Source: Planctomicrobium sp051465645 (lineage in GTDB: Bacteria; Planctomycetota; Planctomycetia; Planctomycetales; Planctomycetaceae). Taken from it: a DNA stretch of 64,000 bases. A program made the position numbers and the translations under genes. Location of the stretch: positions 1,550,001 through 1,614,000 of the forward strand of contig NZ_CP195790.1 in assembly GCF_051465645.1 (NCBI RefSeq), in the 5' to 3' direction. Below the pieces are notes generated by a model, which saw only the letters and a program-made list of their open reading frames with translations, was not told the DNA's origin and did no database searches. Of the stretch, positions 18,152-26,033 are shown one piece after another; position 1 is the first letter of the stretch, and the number at the start of each line of letters is the position of its first letter.

Positions 18152-19036
18152 TTATTCTACATCATTGAAACGTGCAGCATCTTGAGCTGCGATCCACCGT
18201 TCCAGAATGACCTTCGCGACGAGCGTTGACAATGCCATCAGTGTCAGCAACGACGCGACCGCGAACGATCCTGGGTTATTATACTCCTGATAGAGCTTTT
18301 CAACCCGAAGCGGCATGGTGTCTGTTTCCCCGGAAATATGGCCGGAGACCACGTAAACAGCACCGAATTCCCCAATTGCTCGGGCGTTGCACTGGATAAT
18401 TCCGTAGAGCAACCCCCATTTAATATTCGGGAGAGTGATTCGCCAGAAGAGCTGCCAAGGGTTCGCACCAAGGCTGACAGCAGCGAGTTCCTCGTCTTTC
18501 CCCAACGCCTGCATCAGCGGAATCAACTCGCGCGCAATGAACGGCATCGTCACAAAGCAGGTGGCCAGAACCAATCCAGGCCATGCAAAAATGATTCGAA
18601 TGTCATACTCGCGAAGAGTTGGTCCCAGATAACCCTGCATTCCGAACAGCAACACAAACATCAACCCTGCAACAACAGGGGAAATTGCGAATGGCACGTC
18701 CAGCAACGACATCAATACTGCACGACCGGGGAAACGGAACTTAGTAATCGACCAAGCCGCCGCGATTCCGAAAACCGTGTTCAACACGACCGCCACAGGG
18801 GCGACCGTCATCGTCAACCAAATTGCGTGCCTGGTGTCAGAGTCGTCAACCAGGTTACTCCAGAACTGTCCGAGCCCTGGCTTGATTGCCTCATAAAAGA
18901 CGTAATACAGCGGAACGAGAATCAACCCGACAACGATCAGATAGCACAATCCAATGAGCACACAACGCAACCAAAGTGGCTCGTTGGGTGCTGCACAGGA
19001 GACACGCGACAGACCATGGTGCCCTTTAATTTGCAT
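18152..19036 (-). CDS. cysW: sulfate ABC transporter permease
   Basis: 294 residues from the ATG at 19036. Six membrane helices and the binding-protein-dependent transport EAA loop (ELAAVSLGANPWQLFWRITLPNI) near residue 200 identify an ABC permease. Stretches AWSITKFRFPGR, LLDVPFAISPVVAGLMFVLLFG and AIGEFGAVYVVSGHISGETDTMPL are characteristic of CysW. It overlaps the end of cysT by 11 bp, indicating coupled translation, and forms the channel heterodimer with CysT. Confidence 0.95.
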   Translation of the reverse strand: MQIKGHHGLSRVSCAAPNEPLWLRCVLIGLCYLIVVGLILVPLYYVFYEAIKPGLGQFWSNLVDDSDTRHAIWLTMTVAPVAVVLNTVFGIAAAWSITKFRFPGRAVLMSLLDVPFAISPVVAGLMFVLLFGMQGYLGPTLREYDIRIIFAWPGLVLATCFVTMPFIARELIPLMQALGKDEELAAVSLGANPWQLFWRITLPNIKWGLLYGIIQCNARAIGEFGAVYVVSGHISGETDTMPLRVEKLYQEYNNPGSFAVASLLTLMALSTLVAKVILERWIAAQDAARFNDVE

Positions 19037-20000
19037 AGCGCTGACTCCTTCTTTCAAGCCAGTTGATTGTCGCCAGCGAAACCAGAGAACCAGTCACGAG
19101 CACCATCGCGATTGCAGTCGCTTCGGGGTACGAAAACTCTTCGAGCCGTGCCACGATCAACACCGGAGCGATCTCCGTCTTGAACGGCATATTTCCAGAG
19201 ATAAAGACAACAGACCCGTATTCCCCCAAACCTCGGGCGAATGCCAGTGCGAATCCAGTCAGAATACTTGGCCACATCGCAGGGAACAAAACCAGCCGGA
19301 ATGTCTGCCAGCGATTCGCCCCCATCGACTCAGCGGCTTCCTCAGTATCCCGCTCCATACTTTCGAGGACCGGCTGCACCGTTCGGACCACGAATGGCAT
19401 TCCGATGAACGTCAGAACGATCACAATCCCGAGTTGGGTATAAGCCCCTTTAATGCCCAGCGGAACGAGAAACTGACCATACCAGCCCTGCTCAACGAGC
19501 AGTGCAGAGAAAACCAGCCCGGCAACCGCAGTTGGGAGAGCAAACGGAAGGTCGATCAGTGCATCCAGAAAACGTCGACCAAAAAACTCGTAGCGAACAA
19601 GCACCCAGGCAGTCAGCACACCGCAAACCGCACTCGCCATTGCAGCCAGAAGTGACGTTTTGAATGTCACAAGGTAAGCAGCTTGAGCTCGTGCCGACCA
19701 CACTGCAGCCAGAAACGCTTGAGGAGTCAGCTCAGATGTTTTCAGAACGCAGGCTGCCAATGGAATCAGCAGCAACACGGACAAATACGCCATCGTAATG
19801 CCCAGGCTGAGACCGAAGCCTGGCAATGGACTTTTACGTAAAAGCGGATGTGGTGTTGAATTTGGCAAATTGGATTCCGCGGCAATCTTTTTGGGATGAT
19901 CGCCGGGATCCTTGGGTGTCGCCGTTTCAACAATGCCAGACTGCGACACAGATGTCCTCTCACCGACTTCAATAAAGGAAACGTAAAACCTGTCCGTCAA
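19026..20000 (-). CDS. cysT: sulfate ABC transporter permease
   Basis: 324 residues with a long hydrophilic N-terminus (about 60 residues) before the first helix, so the real start may be internal. Core: LIDLPFALPTAVAGLVFSALL, the EAA loop EEAAESMGANRWQTFRLVLFPAM, and ARGLGEYGSVVFISGNMPFKTEIAP, which is CysT-specific. Six helices are evident. It is the partner permease of CysW and reads into it with overlap. The 254-bp gap upstream to sbp holds no supported gene. Confidence 0.94.
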   Translation of the reverse strand: MTDRFYVSFIEVGERTSVSQSGIVETATPKDPGDHPKKIAAESNLPNSTPHPLLRKSPLPGFGLSLGITMAYLSVLLLIPLAACVLKTSELTPQAFLAAVWSARAQAAYLVTFKTSLLAAMASAVCGVLTAWVLVRYEFFGRRFLDALIDLPFALPTAVAGLVFSALLVEQGWYGQFLVPLGIKGAYTQLGIVIVLTFIGMPFVVRTVQPVLESMERDTEEAAESMGANRWQTFRLVLFPAMWPSILTGFALAFARGLGEYGSVVFISGNMPFKTEIAPVLIVARLEEFSYPEATAIAMVLVTGSLVSLATINWLERRSQRYAN

Positions 20001-20254
20001 GGCTCGTTTCCATCACAAAAAGAGACGCCGAAATAGCTGAAACAAGGAGTCCCGGACGAAGTTTCAGGGGAGAACTTCATCATTGAAGGGCTTCCTGTCA
20101 AGTTCCAATACTCAAGCGAGGCGATTTCGGAGCCTGAAAAGACCATGTTGGTGAGTTCTGCTTTTGCCTGCCAGTCAAAGTCGGTCAACTGGTGAACCGA
20201 AGCGGACACATGGAAAAACGCCGGAAATTCCTTGAAAACCAGCGTCTCGTTCAA

Positions 20255-21319
20255 CTATTTATTGGCCTGATAGATGGCATCAAAAACGCCACCTTCAGCA
20301 AAAAATCGAGTTTGGGCCGCGTCCCAGCTTTCGGCAACTTTTGTCACCTGAAACAGCTCCAGATCAGGGAACGAGCTCCGATGAGCTTCCAAAACCTTGG
20401 CATCCGTTGGGCGGTAATGGTGCTTCGCAATGATTTCCTGACCTTCAGGTGTGTACAGGAATTTCAAATACTCTTCCGCAACTTCCCGAGTCCCTTTTCG
20501 ATCAACGGTTTTGTCGACGATCGCAATGTGCGGCTCAGCAAGAATACTCGATTTCGGATAGATGATTTGAAGCTTCCCGCCAGCTTCTTTGAGCTCAAGA
20601 TGTGCTTCGTTTTCCCAAGTCAAATGGACATCGCCTAATCCGCGCTGAGCGAAAGAGGTGGTTGCTCCGCGTGCTCCAGTGTCCAGAACTGGCACCCGAC
20701 GATAAAGATCTGTCACGAATGCCTGAGCCTGTTCTTCGTTTCCACCAGCCTGAATCACACTCCCCCAGGCCGCAAGAAACGCAAGCTTTCCATTCCCTGA
20801 TGTTTTCGGGCTCGGAGTGATGACAGAAACGTCTCCCTTCACGAGATCGCCCCAGTCCTGAATGTTCTTAGGGTTCCCTTCGCGTACAACGAACACGATC
20901 GTGGACGTATACGGCAGGCTTCGGTTGGGGAATTTCTCAATCCACCCGTCAGCAATCAGTCCCTTTTTGTGAATGGCGTCGACATCCGACCAGAGTGCGA
21001 GAGTTGCGACGTCCGCCTCGAGACCATCGATAATCGAGCGAGCCTGAGGACCTGAGCCCCCATGAGACTGCTTGACCTTCAGGGATTTCTTGTGTGTTTC
21101 GTTGAACTTTGGAATGAAAGCCGCGTTCAGATCCTTCCACAACTCACGAGTCGGATCGTAGGAGACATTGAGCAGTTCAACCGTCCCGCCTTCTTTGCCT
21201 CCGCCGTTCCCGCATCCAACAACTGATCCCACGACAAAAAGTGAGAGTGCCAGCAAGCTGAATGCTGCAGACTTTGATGTCAAATTCTGGTGAGAACCCG
21301 AGCGTGAGCGAAAGAACAT
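20255..21319 (-). CDS. sbp: sulfate-binding lipoprotein of the ABC importer
   Basis: 354 residues from ATG 21319. The signal peptide ends in a lipobox (FVVGSVVGC), so the mature protein should be a periplasm-facing lipoprotein rather than the free periplasmic Sbp/CysP of enterobacteria. Matching features of the sulfate-binding family are ELLNVSYDPTRELWKDLN near the N-terminus, KQSHGGSGPQARSIIDGLEADVATLALWSDVDAI, TPSPKTSGNGKLAFLAAWG and the C-terminal EEYLKFLYTPEGQEIIAKHHYRP. It is the first gene of the cluster, behind a strong promoter. Confidence 0.95.
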   Translation of the reverse strand: MFFRSRSGSHQNLTSKSAAFSLLALSLFVVGSVVGCGNGGGKEGGTVELLNVSYDPTRELWKDLNAAFIPKFNETHKKSLKVKQSHGGSGPQARSIIDGLEADVATLALWSDVDAIHKKGLIADGWIEKFPNRSLPYTSTIVFVVREGNPKNIQDWGDLVKGDVSVITPSPKTSGNGKLAFLAAWGSVIQAGGNEEQAQAFVTDLYRRVPVLDTGARGATTSFAQRGLGDVHLTWENEAHLELKEAGGKLQIIYPKSSILAEPHIAIVDKTVDRKGTREVAEEYLKFLYTPEGQEIIAKHHYRPTDAKVLEAHRSSFPDLELFQVTKVAESWDAAQTRFFAEGGVFDAIYQANK

Positions 21320-21381
21320 AATCAGCCCTGCGATGAATCGCGTAGAAGCAAACAGACTAACAACCACCAAGCTAGTCGTGC

Positions 21382-21411
21382 TTTATACTCAGCAAAAGCT
21401 CCAAAAGTCAA
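21382..21411 (-). promoter_or_regulatory. sigma70-type promoter of the sbp-cysTWA operon
   Basis: On the minus strand TTGACT (21411-21406) and TATAAA (21387-21382) are separated by 18 bp. Transcription should begin near 21375, leaving a leader of about 55 nt to the sbp ATG at 21319. Confidence 0.7.
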
Positions 21412-21803
21412 GCATGGGAATTTCGCAGAGTCTTGGAAGTCCTGACTCTACCTGAAAATCCGTTCAAAAAGTTGCCTAGAAAAAGCCTCGACAGTTCCGC
21501 CGTAACCAGAGCGAATCCGGGACTCGAAAGATCAGCTTCGAAATCGATGGCGCAAAGAAGAAGAAATCGCAACCTTCTTGAAAATAACCACTTAGACAAG
21601 AGAAACGGCCGAAATCGAGCTCCAACTCGTCGCGATCTCGAATCCAGAAGAGGGGAAATCCCCCCCGCCTCGGACGCGATCTCACCGCATGCGCGGTTTT
21701 CCGGAGGAGATCCAAATTTGCGGAATGCTCCTACCCCGACGGAAGTCCTCCGTCTGGTGACCAGAGCGACATCCGCTGCGTTCCGTAAAGAAGCCAATCC
21801 GGT
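21412..21803. other. intergenic between glpD and the sulfate operon
   Basis: Overlapping frames of about 125 codons exist on both strands here but neither has a plausible protein composition or ribosome site; both read as arginine/serine-rich noise. The last 30 bp toward 21411 hold the sbp promoter. No riboswitch fold was recognised by eye. Confidence 0.4.
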
Positions 21804-23297
21804 CTAAACCGAGAACTGACCTCGGGGCAAGTACGTTTCCGCGAGCTTTCCAAACCGATTCAGCTGATCTTCCTGCCAATCCGGCCCGAACTGAAGCTCC
21901 CGTGCCATGATGTTGGCGACTACGGGCGCAACACTCAGCGCTGCTCTGGTATCCAAGAGCAGAAGCCGGCACCGGCGACTCAAAACGTCTTCGACCGTTC
22001 TGGCGGACTCGTCGTGAATCGCTTTCAGCACAAATTCATTCGTAATCGACTCGACAGACTGAGGAGCATTCGGCTCGTCCTGGAGATTGCCAGTGAGCTG
22101 CATGTTCTCTGTCGCCGATGGACGATTCTCAAGCCTTGCAGCTTCGATCGCGGCATTCACCGCATCAAGAGCCATTCGCCGGTATGTCGTCCACTTCCCG
22201 CCAGTGACAGTCACCATTCCGCTGGACGACGTGCTCACATGATGGTCGCGAGAGAGCTTTGAGGTCGCCGAGGTCCCCTTAGCACTCACGAGTGGCCGGA
22301 GCCCGCTGAAACAACTGCGGATGTCAGCCACTGTCACCTCACGACACAAATAGCGAGTCGCGTGATGCAGAAGGAACTCAATTTCATCGTCTCGCGGAAT
22401 CGGATCAAGAACCGGTTCGGCAACCGGAACATCTGTGGTTCCAATCACAACCGAGCCGTGCCATGGGATGATAAAGACGACACGCCCATCGTCTGTGCTG
22501 GGGATGATGATCGCTGTCTCACCCGGTAGAAATGAGCGATCGACAACAATATGGGTCCCCTGACTCACCTTCAGAATCGGCGGTGAAGAAGCATCATCCA
22601 TCTCTCGAAGCGAATCCGTGAAGATCCCCGTCGCGTTGATGACAGCCTTTGCCGCGACCTCGTATTGCTTCTGAGTTTCAACGTCTTTCACGACAACTCC
22701 GGATACGCGCCCATTGCTCTTGAGCAATGACGTCACCCGCGTGTAATTCAACGCTGTCCCACCGAGTTTTTCGACACAGGAAGCCATCGCAATCGCCAGT
22801 CGCGCGTCATCAAACTGAGCGTCGAAGTAAGAGACCCCCCCGCTCAATTTGTCTGCTCGAATTGTATTGACGCGCCGTTGGACATCCGCTGTTGAAAGCA
22901 TTTTTGAGCTCGTCATGCCCAGCTTTCCTGCCAGCAGGTCGTATGCCTTCAGCCCAACGCCATAGAACAAGCGCTCCGGAAGCGAGAACGTCGGAATCAC
23001 GAACTCCAATGGCTTCACCAGCCCCGGCGCGTTTCGCAACAATAGGCCCCGCTCGTGCAATGACTCACGAACAAGTGAAACATTTCCCTGTTTCAAATAG
23101 CGGACGCCGCCGTGAATCAGTTTCGTGCTTCTACTGGAGGTCGCTTTACAGAAGTCGCTCTGTTCAATCAGCAAGGTCCGGAACCCGCGTGATGCAGCAT
23201 CGACGGCAGAGCCAAGTCCGGTTGCCCCGCCCCCAACGATCACGACATCCCAAACCTGGCCGGTCAATTCAGAAAGCAACTGTTCCCGAGTCCGCAT
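21804..23297 (-). CDS. glpD: aerobic glycerol-3-phosphate dehydrogenase
   Basis: 497 residues from the ATG at 23297 (an upstream in-frame start adds a 37-residue tail without homology-like character). It oxidises glycerol-3-phosphate to dihydroxyacetone phosphate with FAD, feeding electrons to quinone. Seen: VVIVGGGATGLGSAVDAASRG (FAD Rossmann motif), SSRSTKLIHGGVRYL (active-site region), IIPWHGSVVIGTTDVP, RSCFSGLRPLV and TGGKWTTYRRMA (C-terminal FAD contact). Length is close to E. coli GlpD (501). It stands alone; no glpK or glpF is near. Confidence 0.95.
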   Translation of the reverse strand: MRTREQLLSELTGQVWDVVIVGGGATGLGSAVDAASRGFRTLLIEQSDFCKATSSRSTKLIHGGVRYLKQGNVSLVRESLHERGLLLRNAPGLVKPLEFVIPTFSLPERLFYGVGLKAYDLLAGKLGMTSSKMLSTADVQRRVNTIRADKLSGGVSYFDAQFDDARLAIAMASCVEKLGGTALNYTRVTSLLKSNGRVSGVVVKDVETQKQYEVAAKAVINATGIFTDSLREMDDASSPPILKVSQGTHIVVDRSFLPGETAIIIPSTDDGRVVFIIPWHGSVVIGTTDVPVAEPVLDPIPRDDEIEFLLHHATRYLCREVTVADIRSCFSGLRPLVSAKGTSATSKLSRDHHVSTSSSGMVTVTGGKWTTYRRMALDAVNAAIEAARLENRPSATENMQLTGNLQDEPNAPQSVESITNEFVLKAIHDESARTVEDVLSRRCRLLLLDTRAALSVAPVVANIMARELQFGPDWQEDQLNRFGKLAETYLPRGQFSV

Positions 23298-23562
23298 TGG
23301 GTGACCTACATCTTTGAGGTGAGTTGTGAAAACGGCGGTGCTGCGCCATCTGCGATGAAAATCCGGTTGGCCGCCCCTGCTGCCTCGTCCCGGATTCTGT
23401 CCCATCAATTCGAAATTCGCACTGAAGTCATCAATTCAAATAGAAATCGAGACCAGTCGATTTCCCGTACTTTAACAGTGTCTGCAACGTGGCGTATACG
23501 TCTCTGAAATACTTTGTTGCGACGAAATGCCGTCGGCAGTGAACTGATGCTTCCGCAACCCA

Positions 23563-24390
23563 TTACCGGACTGAAGGGAAGAAGAGCTCACCGAGACCGA
23601 GTTCCAGACCGTCTCCTCGAAAGCAATCGAAGTTTGCAGTCCACCATGCTTCTGGAATCGTCATCCCGGCCTGTTTCAACTCTTTAAAAAGCAGGTTTAG
23701 AAAGACAGGATGCGACGAACAGGAATATGCGAACGGAGGAAGGAGCTCAGAAGATCCATTATCCCCCCCGACAAGGATCGTCCCTCGTTTCATGCGAGCC
23801 CCCAGGTGAACACCAGCACCGCCGAGCAAGCAAAGTGTTCCGGCAATCATTCCGATTCCGCAACCATCTCCGGCGACTCCCTGCACCGCGATCACTCCAC
23901 TGCGCATCCTCTCGCCAATCGAGTTTCCTGCGGTTCCCTGCACGAGAATCATTCCGCCAGACATGCCTCGACGCGCATCGATGCAAGCGGCCCCAGCATA
24001 ATTCCCGACATTCCCGTCGATTCGGATGATGCCCCCTGACATGCCGGCACCAACCCAATCCCCGGCATCGTCAGAAACCGTGATCTCTCCTCCAGACATC
24101 CCGGAACCAAGTCGAGCTCCAACTGAACCAACGACCCGAATTCGGCCCTGAGCCAGATTCGCCCCAATTGAGTTCACCCGTCGCAGATCGCCCTGAAAAA
24201 GGACCTCGTTCGGATCTGCCGCGTGCTCCCGAACTTCAAACAGTTCTCCACAGGAGAGCTGCGAATTCCCGTACCAAATCGGGCTACGTTTCAGCTGTTC
24301 AAGCGTGAGTGGAGCGATCAACTCCGGAATCAGCGGACTTGCGTCGACTGGAACCGTGAAAGGGCCTGTCGGCTGAAACAAGCGTGACAT
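23563..24390 (-). CDS. fhcC: formylmethanofuran dehydrogenase subunit C homologue
   Basis: 275 residues. The middle is built of glycine-rich beta-helix repeats (GSVGARLGSGMSGGEI, GDWVGAGMSGGIIRI, RRGMSGGMILVQG, GNSIGERMRSGVI, GDGCGIGMIAGTL) as in FwdC/FmdC/FhcC and the GltB C-terminal domain. Together with LSCGELFEVRE and the C-terminal RGDGLELGLGELFF this identifies subunit C of the formyltransferase/hydrolase complex in bacterial tetrahydromethanopterin-dependent C1 metabolism. In methylotrophs and many planctomycetes fhcA, B and D lie together; here none is within the window, so subunit C is an orphan by location. Start ATG 24390. Confidence 0.88.
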   Translation of the reverse strand: MSRLFQPTGPFTVPVDASPLIPELIAPLTLEQLKRSPIWYGNSQLSCGELFEVREHAADPNEVLFQGDLRRVNSIGANLAQGRIRVVGSVGARLGSGMSGGEITVSDDAGDWVGAGMSGGIIRIDGNVGNYAGAACIDARRGMSGGMILVQGTAGNSIGERMRSGVIAVQGVAGDGCGIGMIAGTLCLLGGAGVHLGARMKRGTILVGGDNGSSELLPPFAYSCSSHPVFLNLLFKELKQAGMTIPEAWWTANFDCFRGDGLELGLGELFFPSVR

Positions 24391-24488
24391 AGGCCACTCT
24401 CAAAATTCCACACCTGAGTGTCCATGACTGAACGACAACAGGCAAGATCACGCGAACCGCACGAACCAGCCATTCAACAGGGAAAGGA

Positions 24489-25703
24489 TCAATCGACATT
24501 CAGATGCAGTTTGATCTCCAGTTCCTTCACGTTCGGATGGTTTGTCTTCAAAACCAGCTTCCCGGGGTTGGATGATGTCCATATCCCCTTTGGGCTGTTC
24601 GGAGGGACAGACACAAACAGGGAGTAGCGTTCTCGGGCGAGCTCCTTTCCTGTTTGTTCAGGCTTCAATCTGGCAGTCACGTATCCAGGGTCAGCGGTCA
24701 CTTCCGTGAGCTTGAGTTCTTCGTCACCAGGACTGATCATGACGGTAAACTTGACTTCCTTCCCCTTCCCCTGCTCGATACTTCCCAGCTCGATCAGCGG
24801 ACCACCAGCGAACCAGTTTGGCCCAATAATGGTGAGCGCCCCGGTACGTGTCCCTGTGACCTCGAGTTCAAACTTCGGGTGCTTCTCTAAATCGGTGTGA
24901 ATGACGACAGACTCTTTCACTGTCGTTGGAGCTTCAATCCCCTTGAGATGCCCCTTCAGGTGATAACCGACGCGCAATCCTCGTTGTTCCAATTCTTCCG
25001 CAGAGTAAGGAATCGCTTCGAGTTTCACCTTGTCGTCCGGAACTTCGATCTTGGTGATCGCAAACTTTTCAATAACGGAAGACTCCAAAGAGCCGACTAG
25101 AGGAATGTCGTTTGAGTTGGAGAATGGCCCAAGATTCCATCCGGTGGTCGGAGTGACGATAATCTCTGGGAACATCTCTCCGGACACGCCCAGATTAATT
25201 TCTGCCATTGTCGGGTCGTTTGAATAGATGGTCGCCGATTGCGAGAACTCGCCGATATCTTTCGGAGTCCAGGCAAGGTGAATCACCGTCTGCCCCCCCG
25301 GCGGGATCTCCTGTTCCTTCAATCCGCTGACCGTACACTTGCACTGGGCAGGCCCGCGAGCAAGCTTCAAGGGAGCTTTGCCGACGTTCTTCACAACGAA
25401 GTCGTGTTTCCCGGTTTCGCCGAGTGCCATACGCCCGAAAGCGAAGTGAATCTCGGGAACTTCTGCCTTCGGCTGGTTCTCTCCGGTCCCAATCTTGAAT
25501 GGATTTTGACGGTAATGATCTTTGTCTGGATCACCAGCCGATTCCTCTTCAGGATGATCCGGAGACTCTGAATCATGAGTGTGGGAATCGTGCTGATGGA
25601 CCTGCTTCGGCGGCGTTGGAGCCACTCTGCCGAAAACCCAGGACAGGATTGCCAGACCGACGATCAAAGTGGCAATGACAGCAAGTGTCTGAAGTGGCTT
25701 CAC
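24489..25703 (-). CDS. DUF1573 domain membrane-anchored protein
   Basis: About 404 residues from GTG 25703 (GGGG lies upstream). An N-terminal helix (LAVIATLIVGLAILSWVFG) anchors the protein; a His/Asp/Glu-rich linker of about 60 residues follows (HQHDSHTHDSESPDHPEEE), then Ig-like ASH/DUF1573 repeats beginning VPEIHFAFGRMALGETGKHDFVVKN with the Cys motif PAQCKCTVSG. DUF1573 proteins are abundant exported proteins in planctomycetes and Bacteroidetes, with unknown function. The His-rich linker could bind metal; this is only an idea from composition. One of three DUF1573-type genes in the window. Confidence 0.8.
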   Translation of the reverse strand: MKPLQTLAVIATLIVGLAILSWVFGRVAPTPPKQVHQHDSHTHDSESPDHPEEESAGDPDKDHYRQNPFKIGTGENQPKAEVPEIHFAFGRMALGETGKHDFVVKNVGKAPLKLARGPAQCKCTVSGLKEQEIPPGGQTVIHLAWTPKDIGEFSQSATIYSNDPTMAEINLGVSGEMFPEIIVTPTTGWNLGPFSNSNDIPLVGSLESSVIEKFAITKIEVPDDKVKLEAIPYSAEELEQRGLRVGYHLKGHLKGIEAPTTVKESVVIHTDLEKHPKFELEVTGTRTGALTIIGPNWFAGGPLIELGSIEQGKGKEVKFTVMISPGDEELKLTEVTADPGYVTARLKPEQTGKELARERYSLFVSVPPNSPKGIWTSSNPGKLVLKTNHPNVKELEIKLHLNVD

Positions 25704-26033
25704 AGTGCAATCCCCAATTCCAGCCAAGCACATGCAAATCGACCAGAACAACCGGCACGCTCACCGGGCTGTTCTCAAACTGGCGTTTCCGATCCGGCTC
25801 GCCCCTGAAAACCATCAGAAAGCCAACTCTCAGAAACGCATTCGAGTCCGCATAAAACTCTCATGCATCTTAGAAACAGTTTCATTAAGCGAAAAGCGAG
25901 CCACTGAATGGACATCGGAAGATTGACGACATCGAAAGCGCAAAATCCACATTGCCGGGCTGCCACGGCTTCACTGTAAATGGATCATGAAGCTCCAACG
26001 ACAGCGATTTTCCCTCAAAAAAGTCACGCATTC

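Noticed and set aside
19997..20254. 85-codon frame in the sbp-cysT gap
   Set aside because: Ends within cysT's start region, no ribosome site, no family-like pattern.
21408..21807. Overlapping frames of about 125 codons on both strands between glpD and the sulfate operon
   Set aside because: Both are arginine/serine-rich without a ribosome site, and one overlaps the sbp promoter; most likely noncoding.
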